In this document: positions 1 through 5,119 of the stretch, piece by piece
Layout: each line of letters opens with the position of its first letter
Numbering within the stretch: position 1 is the first letter of the stretch
Source of the DNA: Pseudomonadota bacterium
Lineage (GTDB): Bacteria; Pseudomonadota; Gammaproteobacteria; Burkholderiales; Gallionellaceae
Assembly (NCBI GenBank): GCA_021781695.1
Contig: JAJXWG010000080.1
Coordinates: 1 to 7,350, forward strand
Reading direction: 5' to 3'
DNA length: 7,350 nt
The notes under the pieces: generated by a model
What the model saw: the letters and a program-made list of their open reading frames with translations, nothing else
What the model was told of the DNA's origin: nothing
Databases searched by the model: none
Translations under genes and position numbers: made by a program

Positions 1-448
1 ATTCTTCCATGGTCGGCACACGTATTTGCGTCTCGGTGCCGCGCGCTGCCTGTTCCAGCGTGATCTCGAGGTTGTAGCGCAGGTCTGCGCCGCGTTGCAC
101 ATTGCTGCGACCGCCGCCACTTCCGCGACCTCCACCGAAGATGTCGCCGAAGATGTCGGAAAAATCGAATCCCTGTGCGCCGGCGCCCGCGCCAAAAGGG
201 CTTCCTCCACCCATGCCGCCCGCTTCAAAGGCCGCGTGGCCATACTGGTCGTATGCCGCGCGCTTCTGGCCATCGGACAGAGTTTCGTAAGCTTCCTTGG
301 CTTCCTTGAAGTGTTCTTCAGCCTTAGGGTTGTCCGGATTGCGGTCAGGATGATGCTTCATCGCAAGCTTGCGATAAGCCTTCTTGATCTCGTCTTCCGA
401 GGCATCGCGATTGATGCCCAGCACTTCGTAGTAGTCTTTTTTGCTCAT
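1..448 (-). CDS. dnaJ: Chaperone protein DnaJ (Hsp40), N-terminal part, truncated by window edge
   Basis: Co-chaperone that delivers unfolded clients to DnaK and stimulates its ATPase in the cytoplasm. The 149 residues present begin MSKKDYYEVLG, the canonical DnaJ start. Residues 1-70 are the J domain, with the invariant HPD at 33-35. Residues 76-115 are the Gly/Phe-rich linker, with two DIF motifs (98-100 and 102-104). From about 118 the first C-terminal substrate-binding domain begins (ADLRYNLEITLEQAARGTET). The zinc-finger and dimerisation regions lie beyond the left edge. The start at 448 is set by homology: the bases upstream contain no Shine-Dalgarno sequence and consist of a heptamer repeat ending 2 nt from the ATG. 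It lies 130 bp downstream of dnaK on the same strand with no promoter of its own visible, so it is probably cotranscribed with dnaK. The family assignment is certain; how translation is initiated is unclear. Confidence 0.97.
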   Translation of the reverse strand, partial: MSKKDYYEVLGINRDASEDEIKKAYRKLAMKHHPDRNPDNPKAEEHFKEAKEAYETLSDGQKRAAYDQYGHAAFEAGGMGGGSPFGAGAGAQGFDFSDIFGDIFGGGRGSGGGRSNVQRGADLRYNLEITLEQAARGTETQIRVPTMEE

Positions 449-450
449 AG

Positions 451-478
451 CTATTAGTCGCTAGATACTAGACATTAG
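451..478 (-). repeat. Heptamer array C, next to the dnaJ start codon
   Basis: Read on the minus strand this is exactly four 7-bp units, each beginning with CTA; the third is CTAGCGA and the fourth CTAATAG. It ends 2 nt before the dnaJ ATG (448), so it fills the position where a ribosome binding site should lie. It is inverted relative to arrays A (550-577) and B (503-530) in the same gap. Positions 455-465 are an 11-bp perfect inverted match to 563-573. The repeat is read directly from sequence; any function is inference. Confidence 0.75.
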
Positions 479-485
479 TTGAAAA

Positions 486-503
486 GCAAACCACAGGGGT
501 TGC
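486..503 (-). terminator. Weak hairpin followed by TTTT, possible attenuator between dnaK and dnaJ
   Basis: On the minus strand GCAACC pairs with GGTTTGC (one bulged base) around a 5-nt loop and is followed by TTTTC. The stem is short and the T-run only four, so it is a poor intrinsic terminator. At most it might reduce readthrough from dnaK into dnaJ or stabilise an mRNA end. It lies between repeat arrays B and C. Confidence 0.2.
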
Positions 504-530
504 TAACGACTAACGGCCAACAACTAGCGA
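503..530 (+). repeat. Heptamer array B in the dnaK-dnaJ gap
   Basis: Four 7-bp units on the plus strand. The first is CTAACGA and the fourth CTAGCGA; the third (CCAACAA) is degenerate. The first 13 bp (CTAACGACTAACG) recur exactly at 550-562. The 47-bp offset from array A is not a multiple of seven, so A and B are separate arrays and not one continuous tract. CTAGCGACT at 524-532 is a 9-bp inverted match to 456-464 in array C. Confidence 0.7.
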
Positions 531-549
531 CTGCCTTATTTTTGGTTAA

Positions 550-577
550 CTAACGACTAACGTCTAGCGACTAGTAA
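550..577 (+). repeat. Heptamer array A, next to the dnaK stop codon
   Basis: Four 7-bp units on the plus strand, each beginning with CTA: two CTAACG-type units, then CTAGCGA and CTAGTAA. The array stops one base short of the dnaK stop codon (579-581 on the minus strand). It shares the 13-bp CTAACGACTAACG with array B. With array C it forms an inverted pair that can align over all 28 positions with four mismatches when G-U pairs are allowed. Confidence 0.75.
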
Positions 578-578
578 C

Positions 579-2495
579 TTACTTCTGGTCCTTCACTTCG
601 GTAAACTCGGCATCCACCACGTCGCCTTCCTCTTTGGAAGTCTCGTGCGATGCTTCAGCACCCTGTGCCTTAGCCTGCTCGGCAGCGTACATCTTCTCGC
701 CTAGCTTCTGCGCGGCTGTTGCCAATGCTTCAGATTTGGCTTCGATAGCATCTTTGTCGTCGCCCTTGACCACTTCCTCTGCTTCCTTGAGCGCAGCTTC
801 GATCGCGGATTTCTCGTCGGCTGCCAGCTGGTCGCCGTATTCCTTGAGCGATTTGCTGGTCGAGTGGATCAGCGCATCGAGCTGGTTGCGCGCAGTCACG
901 AGTTCCAGTGCCTTCTTGTCGTCCTCTGCATGCGCCTCGGCGTCGCGAACCATGCTTTCGATCTCGGCTTCAGATAGTCCGGAGCTTGCCTTGATCGTGA
1001 TGTTCGCTTCCTTGTTGGTGGCCTTGTCCTTCGCAGACACGTGCAGGATGCCGTTGGCGTCGATGTTAAAGGTCACCTCGATCTGCGGCATGCCGCGGGG
1101 TGCCGGCGGAATGTCGGACAGGTTGAACTGGCCCAGGCTCTTGTTGCCGGATGCGACTTCACGCTCGCCTTGCAACACATGGATGGTCACCGCAGACTGG
1201 TTGTCATCTGCCGTGGAGAACACCTGTGATGCCTTGGTCGGTATCGTGGTGTTCTTCTTGATGAGCTTGGTCATCACGCCGCCCATGGTCTCGATGCCCA
1301 GAGACAGCGGGGTCACGTCGAGCAGCAGCACATCCTTGACTTCGCCCTGCAGCACGCCGCCCTGGATGGCGGCGCCCACAGCCACAGCTTCATCCGGGTT
1401 CACGTCCTTGCGGGGTTCGCGACCGAAGAATTCCTTGACCTTTTCCTGGACCATGGGCATGCGGGTCTGACCGCCGACCAGGATCACGTCGGCGATGTCG
1501 GAGATGGAGATGCCGGCGTCCTTCATGGCGATCTTGCATGGCTCGATGGTGCGCGCAATCAGATCATCCACCAGACTTTCCAGTTTGGCGCGGGTGATTT
1601 TTACGGCCAGATGCTTGGGGCCTGTGGCATCCGCCGTTATGTAAGGCAGATTCACTTCGGTCTGCTGCGCGCTTGACAATTCGATCTTGGCTTTTTCTGC
1701 CGCGTCCTTCAGGCGCTGCAATGCCAGCATGTCTTTTTTCAGGTCGATGCCGGACTCCTTCTTGAATTCTTCGACCAGATGCTCGATCACGCGCATGTCG
1801 AAGTCTTCGCCGCCCAGGAACGTGTCGCCGTTGGTGGACATGACCTCGAACTGGTGCTCGCCCTCGATCTCGGCGATGTCGATGATGGAGATATCAAATG
1901 TGCCGCCACCCAGGTCATACACGGCAATTTTGCGATCGCCTTCCTGTTTGTCAAGGCCAAAGGCAAGAGCCGCTGCGGTCGGTTCGTTGATGATGCGCTT
2001 GACGTCCAGACCCGCGATGCGGCCGGCATCCTTGGTGGCCTGGCGCTGCGCATCGTTGAAGTAGGCAGGCACGGTGATGACCGCCTCTGAGACTGACTCG
2101 CCCAGATAGTCTTCGGCTGTCTTCTTCATCTTCATCAATATTTGCGCGGAAATTTCGGGTGCGGAGAATTCCTTGTCGCGCACCTTGATCCATGCGTCGC
2201 CATTCTTGGCCTTGACGATGGAGAATGGCACCATGTCGATGTCTTTCTGCACCATTTTTTCGTCGAAGCGGCGGCCGATCAGGCGCTTGACGCCGTACAG
2301 CGTGTTCTTGGGGTTGGTCACGGCCTGGCGTTTGGCTGCTGCACCGACCAGGATTTCGCCATCTTCCATGTAGGCGATGATCGATGGTGTGGTGCGGGCA
2401 CCCTCTGCGTTTTCGATGACCTTGGTCTTGCCGTTTTCCATGACCGCGACGCAAGAGTTGGTTGTGCCAAGATCAATACCGATAATTTTTCCCAT
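579..2495 (-). CDS. dnaK: Chaperone protein DnaK (Hsp70)
   Basis: ATP-dependent cytoplasmic chaperone that works with DnaJ and GrpE. It is 638 residues, the same length as the E. coli protein. Visible features: Hsp70 signature IDLGTTNS (7-14), second signature YDLGGGTFDISI (193-204) including Thr199, third signature VILVGGQTRMP (337-347), the interdomain linker and start of the substrate domain (DVLLLDVTPLSLGIET, 388-403), a helical lid rich in Ala/Glu/Lys (about 505-610), and the acidic tail EEGDVVDAEFTEVKDQK. The start is placed at 2495 (MGKIIGIDLG), not at an in-frame ATG 24 codons upstream at 2567. The upstream ATG falls inside the predicted sigma-32 -35 box, while 2495 has an AGGA Shine-Dalgarno (2505-2508) 9 nt away and matches the family N-terminus. 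It lies 128 bp after grpE and has its own heat-shock promoter. No damage is seen. Confidence 0.98.
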   Translation of the reverse strand: MGKIIGIDLGTTNSCVAVMENGKTKVIENAEGARTTPSIIAYMEDGEILVGAAAKRQAVTNPKNTLYGVKRLIGRRFDEKMVQKDIDMVPFSIVKAKNGDAWIKVRDKEFSAPEISAQILMKMKKTAEDYLGESVSEAVITVPAYFNDAQRQATKDAGRIAGLDVKRIINEPTAAALAFGLDKQEGDRKIAVYDLGGGTFDISIIDIAEIEGEHQFEVMSTNGDTFLGGEDFDMRVIEHLVEEFKKESGIDLKKDMLALQRLKDAAEKAKIELSSAQQTEVNLPYITADATGPKHLAVKITRAKLESLVDDLIARTIEPCKIAMKDAGISISDIADVILVGGQTRMPMVQEKVKEFFGREPRKDVNPDEAVAVGAAIQGGVLQGEVKDVLLLDVTPLSLGIETMGGVMTKLIKKNTTIPTKASQVFSTADDNQSAVTIHVLQGEREVASGNKSLGQFNLSDIPPAPRGMPQIEVTFNIDANGILHVSAKDKATNKEANITIKASSGLSEAEIESMVRDAEAHAEDDKKALELVTARNQLDALIHSTSKSLKEYGDQLAADEKSAIEAALKEAEEVVKGDDKDAIEAKSEALATAAQKLGEKMYAAEQAKAQGAEASHETSKEEGDVVDAEFTEVKDQK

Positions 2496-2539
2496 GATGC
2501 CGATTCCTTTCAAAAGTTGAATTGTTCCGATGCCGCAGA

Positions 2540-2568
2540 AACTGGGGATGGATGCCTCATATTTCAAG
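2540..2568 (-). promoter_or_regulatory. Sigma-32 heat-shock promoter of dnaK
   Basis: On the minus strand a perfect -35 element CTTGAAA (2562-2568) is followed after 14 bp by CCCCAGTT (2540-2547), which differs from the sigma-32 -10 consensus CCCCATNT at one defined base. Transcription would start near 2533, giving an untranslated leader of about 38 nt before the ATG at 2495. The match is seen directly; recognition by RpoH is inferred from the known consensus and from the gene being dnaK. Confidence 0.82.
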
Positions 2569-2579
2569 TGCGAGCAATT

Positions 2580-2607
2580 AAATTAGTCACTAGTCGTTAG
2601 TGGCCAG
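2580..2607 (-). repeat. Heptamer array D in the grpE-dnaK gap
   Basis: On the minus strand four 7-bp units: a degenerate CTGGCCA, then CTAACGA, CTAGTGA and CTAATTT. The 10-bp CTAACGACTA is identical to the start of arrays A and B. It lies between the grpE stop codon and the -35 box of the dnaK promoter, 11 bp upstream of that box, so only readthrough transcripts from grpE carry it. It can form small self-pairing stems such as CACTA/TAGTG but has no following T-run. Confidence 0.65.
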
Positions 2608-2623
2608 TGAATGGCGCATTTAA

Positions 2624-3130
2624 TTATTTTCCTTTGGAAACCAGCACCAGTGCAGGGCGCAGTATGCGGTCATTCAGCGCATAGCCTTTCTGCATCACGC
2701 TCACGACGGTGTTGGCCGGCAATTCGCTTTCTATCATGCTGATCGCCTGGTGTTTGTGAGGATCGAGTTTTTCGCCAACCGGATTGATCTCGGCAATGTT
2801 GAATTTTTCAAACACGCTGGAAAGTTGTTTGAGGGTCAGTTCCATGCCGCTCTTAAAGCTTTCAACCGTTGCAGTCTCAACGGCAAGTCCGGCTTCCAGG
2901 CTGTCCTTTACCGCGAGCACTTCATTGGAGAAACGCTCAACTGCAAATTTCTGCGCCTTGGAGACATCTTCGGTCGCGCGGCGGCGTATATTTTCGCTTT
3001 CCGCCTTCGCATACATCCAGGCGTCATAGTGTTCCTGGGCCTTGCGCTCGGCTGCCTGCAGCAGCTCTTCAAGGCTGGGCATGACTTCGCCCGGGGTGGC
3101 TTCAGCGGAATTGTCTTGGTTCTGTTCCAT
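2624..3130 (-). CDS. grpE: Nucleotide exchange factor GrpE
   Basis: Dimeric cytoplasmic co-chaperone that releases ADP from DnaK. 168 residues, somewhat shorter than the 197 of E. coli, the difference being mainly in the disordered N-terminus. Residues 1-15 are polar and low complexity. About 18-90 form the long helical stalk, with the family-typical YAKAESENIRRRATEDV near 40-55. The C-terminal beta domain carries the GrpE signature, VMQKGYALNDRILRPALVLV (145-164), and the conserved DPHKHQAI near 123-130. Start 3130 (MEQNQDNS) is preferred over an in-frame ATG at 3178. It has a GGAG Shine-Dalgarno (3137-3140) 6 nt upstream, and 3178 would lie between the -35 and -10 boxes of the predicted heat-shock promoter. 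It is the first gene of the grpE-dnaK-dnaJ cluster and divergent from the transporter gene. Confidence 0.97.
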   Translation of the reverse strand: MEQNQDNSAEATPGEVMPSLEELLQAAERKAQEHYDAWMYAKAESENIRRRATEDVSKAQKFAVERFSNEVLAVKDSLEAGLAVETATVESFKSGMELTLKQLSSVFEKFNIAEINPVGEKLDPHKHQAISMIESELPANTVVSVMQKGYALNDRILRPALVLVSKGK

Positions 3131-3159
3131 ATCGTTCTCCAGAATTCGTGTTTGCAACA

Positions 3160-3186
3160 AATTGGGACGCATTTCCAATTTTCAAG
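3160..3186 (-). promoter_or_regulatory. Sigma-32 heat-shock promoter of grpE
   Basis: On the minus strand CTTGAAA (3180-3186), a perfect sigma-32 -35 element, is followed after 12 bp by TCCCAATT (3160-3167), a fair match to CCCCATNT with two mismatches. Transcription would begin near 3153, giving a leader of roughly 23 nt to the ATG at 3130. It is similar in layout to the box before dnaK, which supports both being real. Confidence 0.75.
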
Positions 3187-3238
3187 AGGCGTGATCAATT
3201 ATGTTGGTGGCTTTAGCAATAGAACGGCAGGAGTACAT

Positions 3239-3244
3239 TAGAAT
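3239..3244 (+). promoter_or_regulatory. Possible -10 box for the transporter gene
   Basis: TAGAAT matches the vegetative -10 consensus at five of six bases and is followed by a GC-rich stretch (GCGCGC), as often seen at proteobacterial starts. No good -35 element lies 16-18 bp upstream, so the call is weak. If used, the leader before the GTG at 3271 would be only about 20 nt. Confidence 0.3.
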
Positions 3245-3270
3245 GCGCGCTTTGTTATTCATCGCATCAA

Positions 3271-4413
3271 GTGGCCAAAACCAAAAATTACTATTGGCGC
3301 ATCGCCGGCTTCTATTTTTTCTACTACGCCTTCATCGGCATGTTCGCGCCCTACTGGAGCCTGTATCTCAAGTCGATACACTTCAACGCGGTCGAGATCG
3401 GCATGCTGATGTCCGTGCAGCCTGTGATGCGCATGCTGGCCCCCAATCTGTGGGGCTGGCTTGCCGACCACACGGGAAGGCGGCGGCTAGTGGTGCAGAT
3501 AGCAGCTACCCTGAGCGCCTTGTTTTATCTGGGGGTGTTTGTGACCATCAGCTTCTGGGGGATGCTGCTGGTGCTTGGGTTGATGAGCTTTTTCTGGAGT
3601 GCCTCCATGCCGCTGGTCGAGGCAACCACGCTGAGTTACCTTGGGCCGGATGCTGCCCGTTATGGCCGGATACGCTCATGGGGATCGATCGGTTTCATCG
3701 TGTCGGTGGTGGGCCTGGGTTATGCCTTTGATCACATGTCCATCGCCTGGCTGCTTTGGGCAGGGCTGACCTGCGAGCTGGGGATACTGGTTTTTTCAAG
3801 CCAGATGCCTGCAACGGCTGTGCTTGCGCATCACACCGACCATCAGCCCATCAGGCAACTGGTGTTGCGGCCGCGTGTGCTGGTGCTGTTCGGCGCATGC
3901 TTTCTGATGTCGGCGGCACATGGTCCTTACTATACTTTCTTTTCCATCTATCTGGTTGAGCACGGTTATGCAAAAAGTTCGGTGGGGGCGCTGTGGGCGC
4001 TGGGCGTGATCTGTGAGATTGCGATGTTTTTTCTGATGCCGAAGATTGCGCATCGTTATGGCTACCAGCGCATATTGATAGCCAGTTTTGCTTTGGCCGT
4101 GCTGCGTTTCATGCTGATAGGCTGGGGTGTGGATTTTTTGGTGCTGCTGCTCATCGCACAGGTGCTGCATGCGGCAACCTTCGGTGCCTATCACGCGTCC
4201 TCGATGGGGCTGGTGCATGAACTGTTCAAAGGGCGCCATCAGTCCAGAGGCCAGGCTTTGTTCGGCAGCCTCACCTATGGTGCGGGAGGAATGTTCGGCG
4301 GTCTGGCAAGCGGACCGATCTGGCAGCATTATGGAGCAAGCCTGCTTTATACATTCAGCGCGCTGATGGCGCTGTCAGGATGGCTGCTGCTTGTGCTGAA
4401 AAAAGACGTATAG
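3271..4413 (+). CDS. Major facilitator transporter, MFS_1-like (3-phenylpropionate transporter type)
   Basis: Inner-membrane secondary transporter of 380 residues with about twelve hydrophobic segments, e.g. 11-33, 74-93, 95-116, 136-154, 158-176, 201-218, 236-257, 268-285, 287-305 and 358-376. The loop between segments 2 and 3 has the MFS motif-A pattern GWLADHTGRRR (62-72). The RYGRIRSWGSIGF block (130-142) and the conserved C-terminal region around SRGQALFGSLTYGAGGMFGG (325-344) are typical of the MFS_1-like family containing E. coli HcaT. The substrate cannot be read from sequence. The start is a GTG at 3271 with no convincing Shine-Dalgarno. A good AGGAG (3229-3233) instead precedes an ATG at 3243 in another frame, so the exact start is uncertain. 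It is divergent from grpE and followed 59 bp later by the glycine-zipper gene. Confidence 0.88.
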   Translation: MAKTKNYYWRIAGFYFFYYAFIGMFAPYWSLYLKSIHFNAVEIGMLMSVQPVMRMLAPNLWGWLADHTGRRRLVVQIAATLSALFYLGVFVTISFWGMLLVLGLMSFFWSASMPLVEATTLSYLGPDAARYGRIRSWGSIGFIVSVVGLGYAFDHMSIAWLLWAGLTCELGILVFSSQMPATAVLAHHTDHQPIRQLVLRPRVLVLFGACFLMSAAHGPYYTFFSIYLVEHGYAKSSVGALWALGVICEIAMFFLMPKIAHRYGYQRILIASFALAVLRFMLIGWGVDFLVLLLIAQVLHAATFGAYHASSMGLVHELFKGRHQSRGQALFGSLTYGAGGMFGGLASGPIWQHYGASLLYTFSALMALSGWLLLVLKKDV

Positions 4414-4472
4414 CCGCGCACGGATTTATTGGTGATAATATGGCTTACGTATTGACGCACAGGAGAAAGCAA

Positions 4473-5036
4473 ATGCTGAACAAATCAATGTTGATAGGTC
4501 TGGCAGGAGGTGCTGCCGCAGCCACTGCGATAGGCGGAATTGCAAGCTACGAGGTGTCGCATCACAGAGCCGCTCATGCCGATTATGCTGAAGTTGTTAG
4601 TGTGCAGCAGATTTTCAGGGATGTTCGGGTAGCGCATAAGGTATGCGGAGAGCAGCCCGTTACCCGCGAGGCGCCGGTACGCGATCAGAATCGGATTGCG
4701 GGGACTGCGATCGGTGCGGTGCTGGGCGGTATTCTGGGCGATCAGGTTGGCCGCGGCAATGGCAGTACCGTTGCGGCCATCGCAGGCGCTGCGGCCGGCG
4801 GCTATGCTGGCAATACCGTGCAGAAAAACATGCAGCAGTCAGACCGCCAGACAGTGATGGAAGAGCGTTGCAGGATGGAATATACCAATGAAAAGCAGCT
4901 TCTGGGTTACAACGTGACTTACCATCTGGACGGCAAGGAGCATGCCGTGCGCATGGATCACGATCCCGGCCCGCGCATACCGATGAAAGACGGTCATCTG
5001 GTATTGAACGAAAAGTCTCCCCGCAATCCTTCCTGA
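4473..5036 (+). CDS. Glycine-zipper 2TM-domain membrane-associated protein
   Basis: 187-residue envelope protein of the glycine-zipper (17-kDa surface antigen / SlyB-like) type; its precise role is unknown. Residues 6-24 form an N-terminal Gly/Ala-rich hydrophobic segment, a membrane anchor or uncleaved signal. There is no lipobox cysteine, unlike SlyB-type lipoproteins. Residues 76-116 are the glycine zipper, a pair of small-residue hydrophobic stretches (GTAIGAVLGGILG and AAIAGAAAGGYAG). The C-terminal part (about 140-180: YNVTYHLDGKEHAVRMDHDP) is the soluble segment commonly attached to this domain. Only two cysteines are present, Cys58 and Cys133, which could form a disulfide if periplasmic. 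The start at 4473 is chosen because AGGAG (4461-4465) lies 7 nt upstream. A longer reading from the in-frame ATG at 4440 would add MAYVLTHRRKQ before the hydrophobic segment and lacks such a site. Confidence 0.85.
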   Translation: MLNKSMLIGLAGGAAAATAIGGIASYEVSHHRAAHADYAEVVSVQQIFRDVRVAHKVCGEQPVTREAPVRDQNRIAGTAIGAVLGGILGDQVGRGNGSTVAAIAGAAAGGYAGNTVQKNMQQSDRQTVMEERCRMEYTNEKQLLGYNVTYHLDGKEHAVRMDHDPGPRIPMKDGHLVLNEKSPRNPS

Positions 5037-5051
5037 GACGAGTCTTCCTGG

Positions 5052-5080
5052 CTGCTAAATTGTGACGTTTGTGTCATAAT
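5052..5080 (+). promoter_or_regulatory. Likely promoter of the leuC cluster (extended -10)
   Basis: TGTCATAAT at 5072-5080 is an extended -10 element: TGN at 5072-5074, then CATAAT, five of six to consensus. The -35 region at 17-bp spacing (CTGCTA, 5052-5057) is poor, as is usual for extended -10 promoters. Transcription would start near 5087, about 33 nt before the leuC ATG. The half-sites TGAC (5063-5066) and GTCA (5073-5076), 6 bp apart, form a short inverted repeat overlapping the -10 that could be an operator. Confidence 0.5.
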
Positions 5081-5103
5081 GCTACGCTCTCAAAGTAGGG
5101 TAT

Positions 5104-5115
5104 ATGCTAGGTTAA
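5104..5115 (+). promoter_or_regulatory. Three-codon mini-ORF with a leucine codon upstream of leuC
   Basis: ATG CTA GGT TAA encodes Met-Leu-Gly and ends 4 nt before the leuC ATG. A purine-rich AGGG (5097-5100) lies just upstream, though at only 3 nt spacing. The mini-ORF overlaps TAGG (5108-5111), the best available Shine-Dalgarno for leuC, so a ribosome on it could block leuC initiation. The leucine codon is CTA, usually rare in such genomes. It may be coincidence. Confidence 0.2.
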
Positions 5116-5119
5116 GACT

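Noticed and set aside
451..577. CRISPR array or insertion sequence in the dnaK-dnaJ gap
   Set aside because: The repeats are 7-bp degenerate units without spacers of constant length, and there are no transposase codons or clear terminal repeats with target duplications.
634..1470. Long open frame (278 codons) on the plus strand opposite dnaK
   Set aside because: It is antisense to an intact, highly conserved dnaK; its Ser/Ala-rich composition is what the complement of DnaK codons gives. Long antisense frames over Hsp70 genes are a well-known artefact.
1779..2090. Plus-strand frame of 103 codons opposite the DnaK ATPase domain
   Set aside because: A shadow of dnaK codon bias, without its own ribosome site or recognisable domain.
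2496..2567. 24-codon N-terminal extension of DnaK from an ATG at 2567
   Set aside because: The ATG lies inside the sigma-32 -35 box, the added residues do not resemble DnaK, and the canonical start at 2495 has a proper Shine-Dalgarno.
3131..3178. 16-codon N-terminal extension of GrpE from an ATG at 3178
   Set aside because: This ATG lies between the -35 and -10 boxes of the predicted promoter and would not be in the transcript; 3130 has a GGAG 6 nt upstream.
3201..3731. 176-codon plus-strand frame overlapping the transporter gene
   Set aside because: Its product is Arg/His/Leu-rich with no membrane pattern, while the overlapping frame encodes a clear MFS protein. Only the possibility of a leader or a start-site error is kept as a finding.
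5034..5046. AGAC/GTCT inverted repeat after the glycine-zipper gene as a terminator
   Set aside because: The loop would be only 2 nt and no T-run follows, so it cannot be a functional intrinsic terminator.
5061..5076. CRP-like site (TGTGA half) before leuC
   Set aside because: Only the left half-site fits; the right half reads TGTCA where TCACA would be expected.
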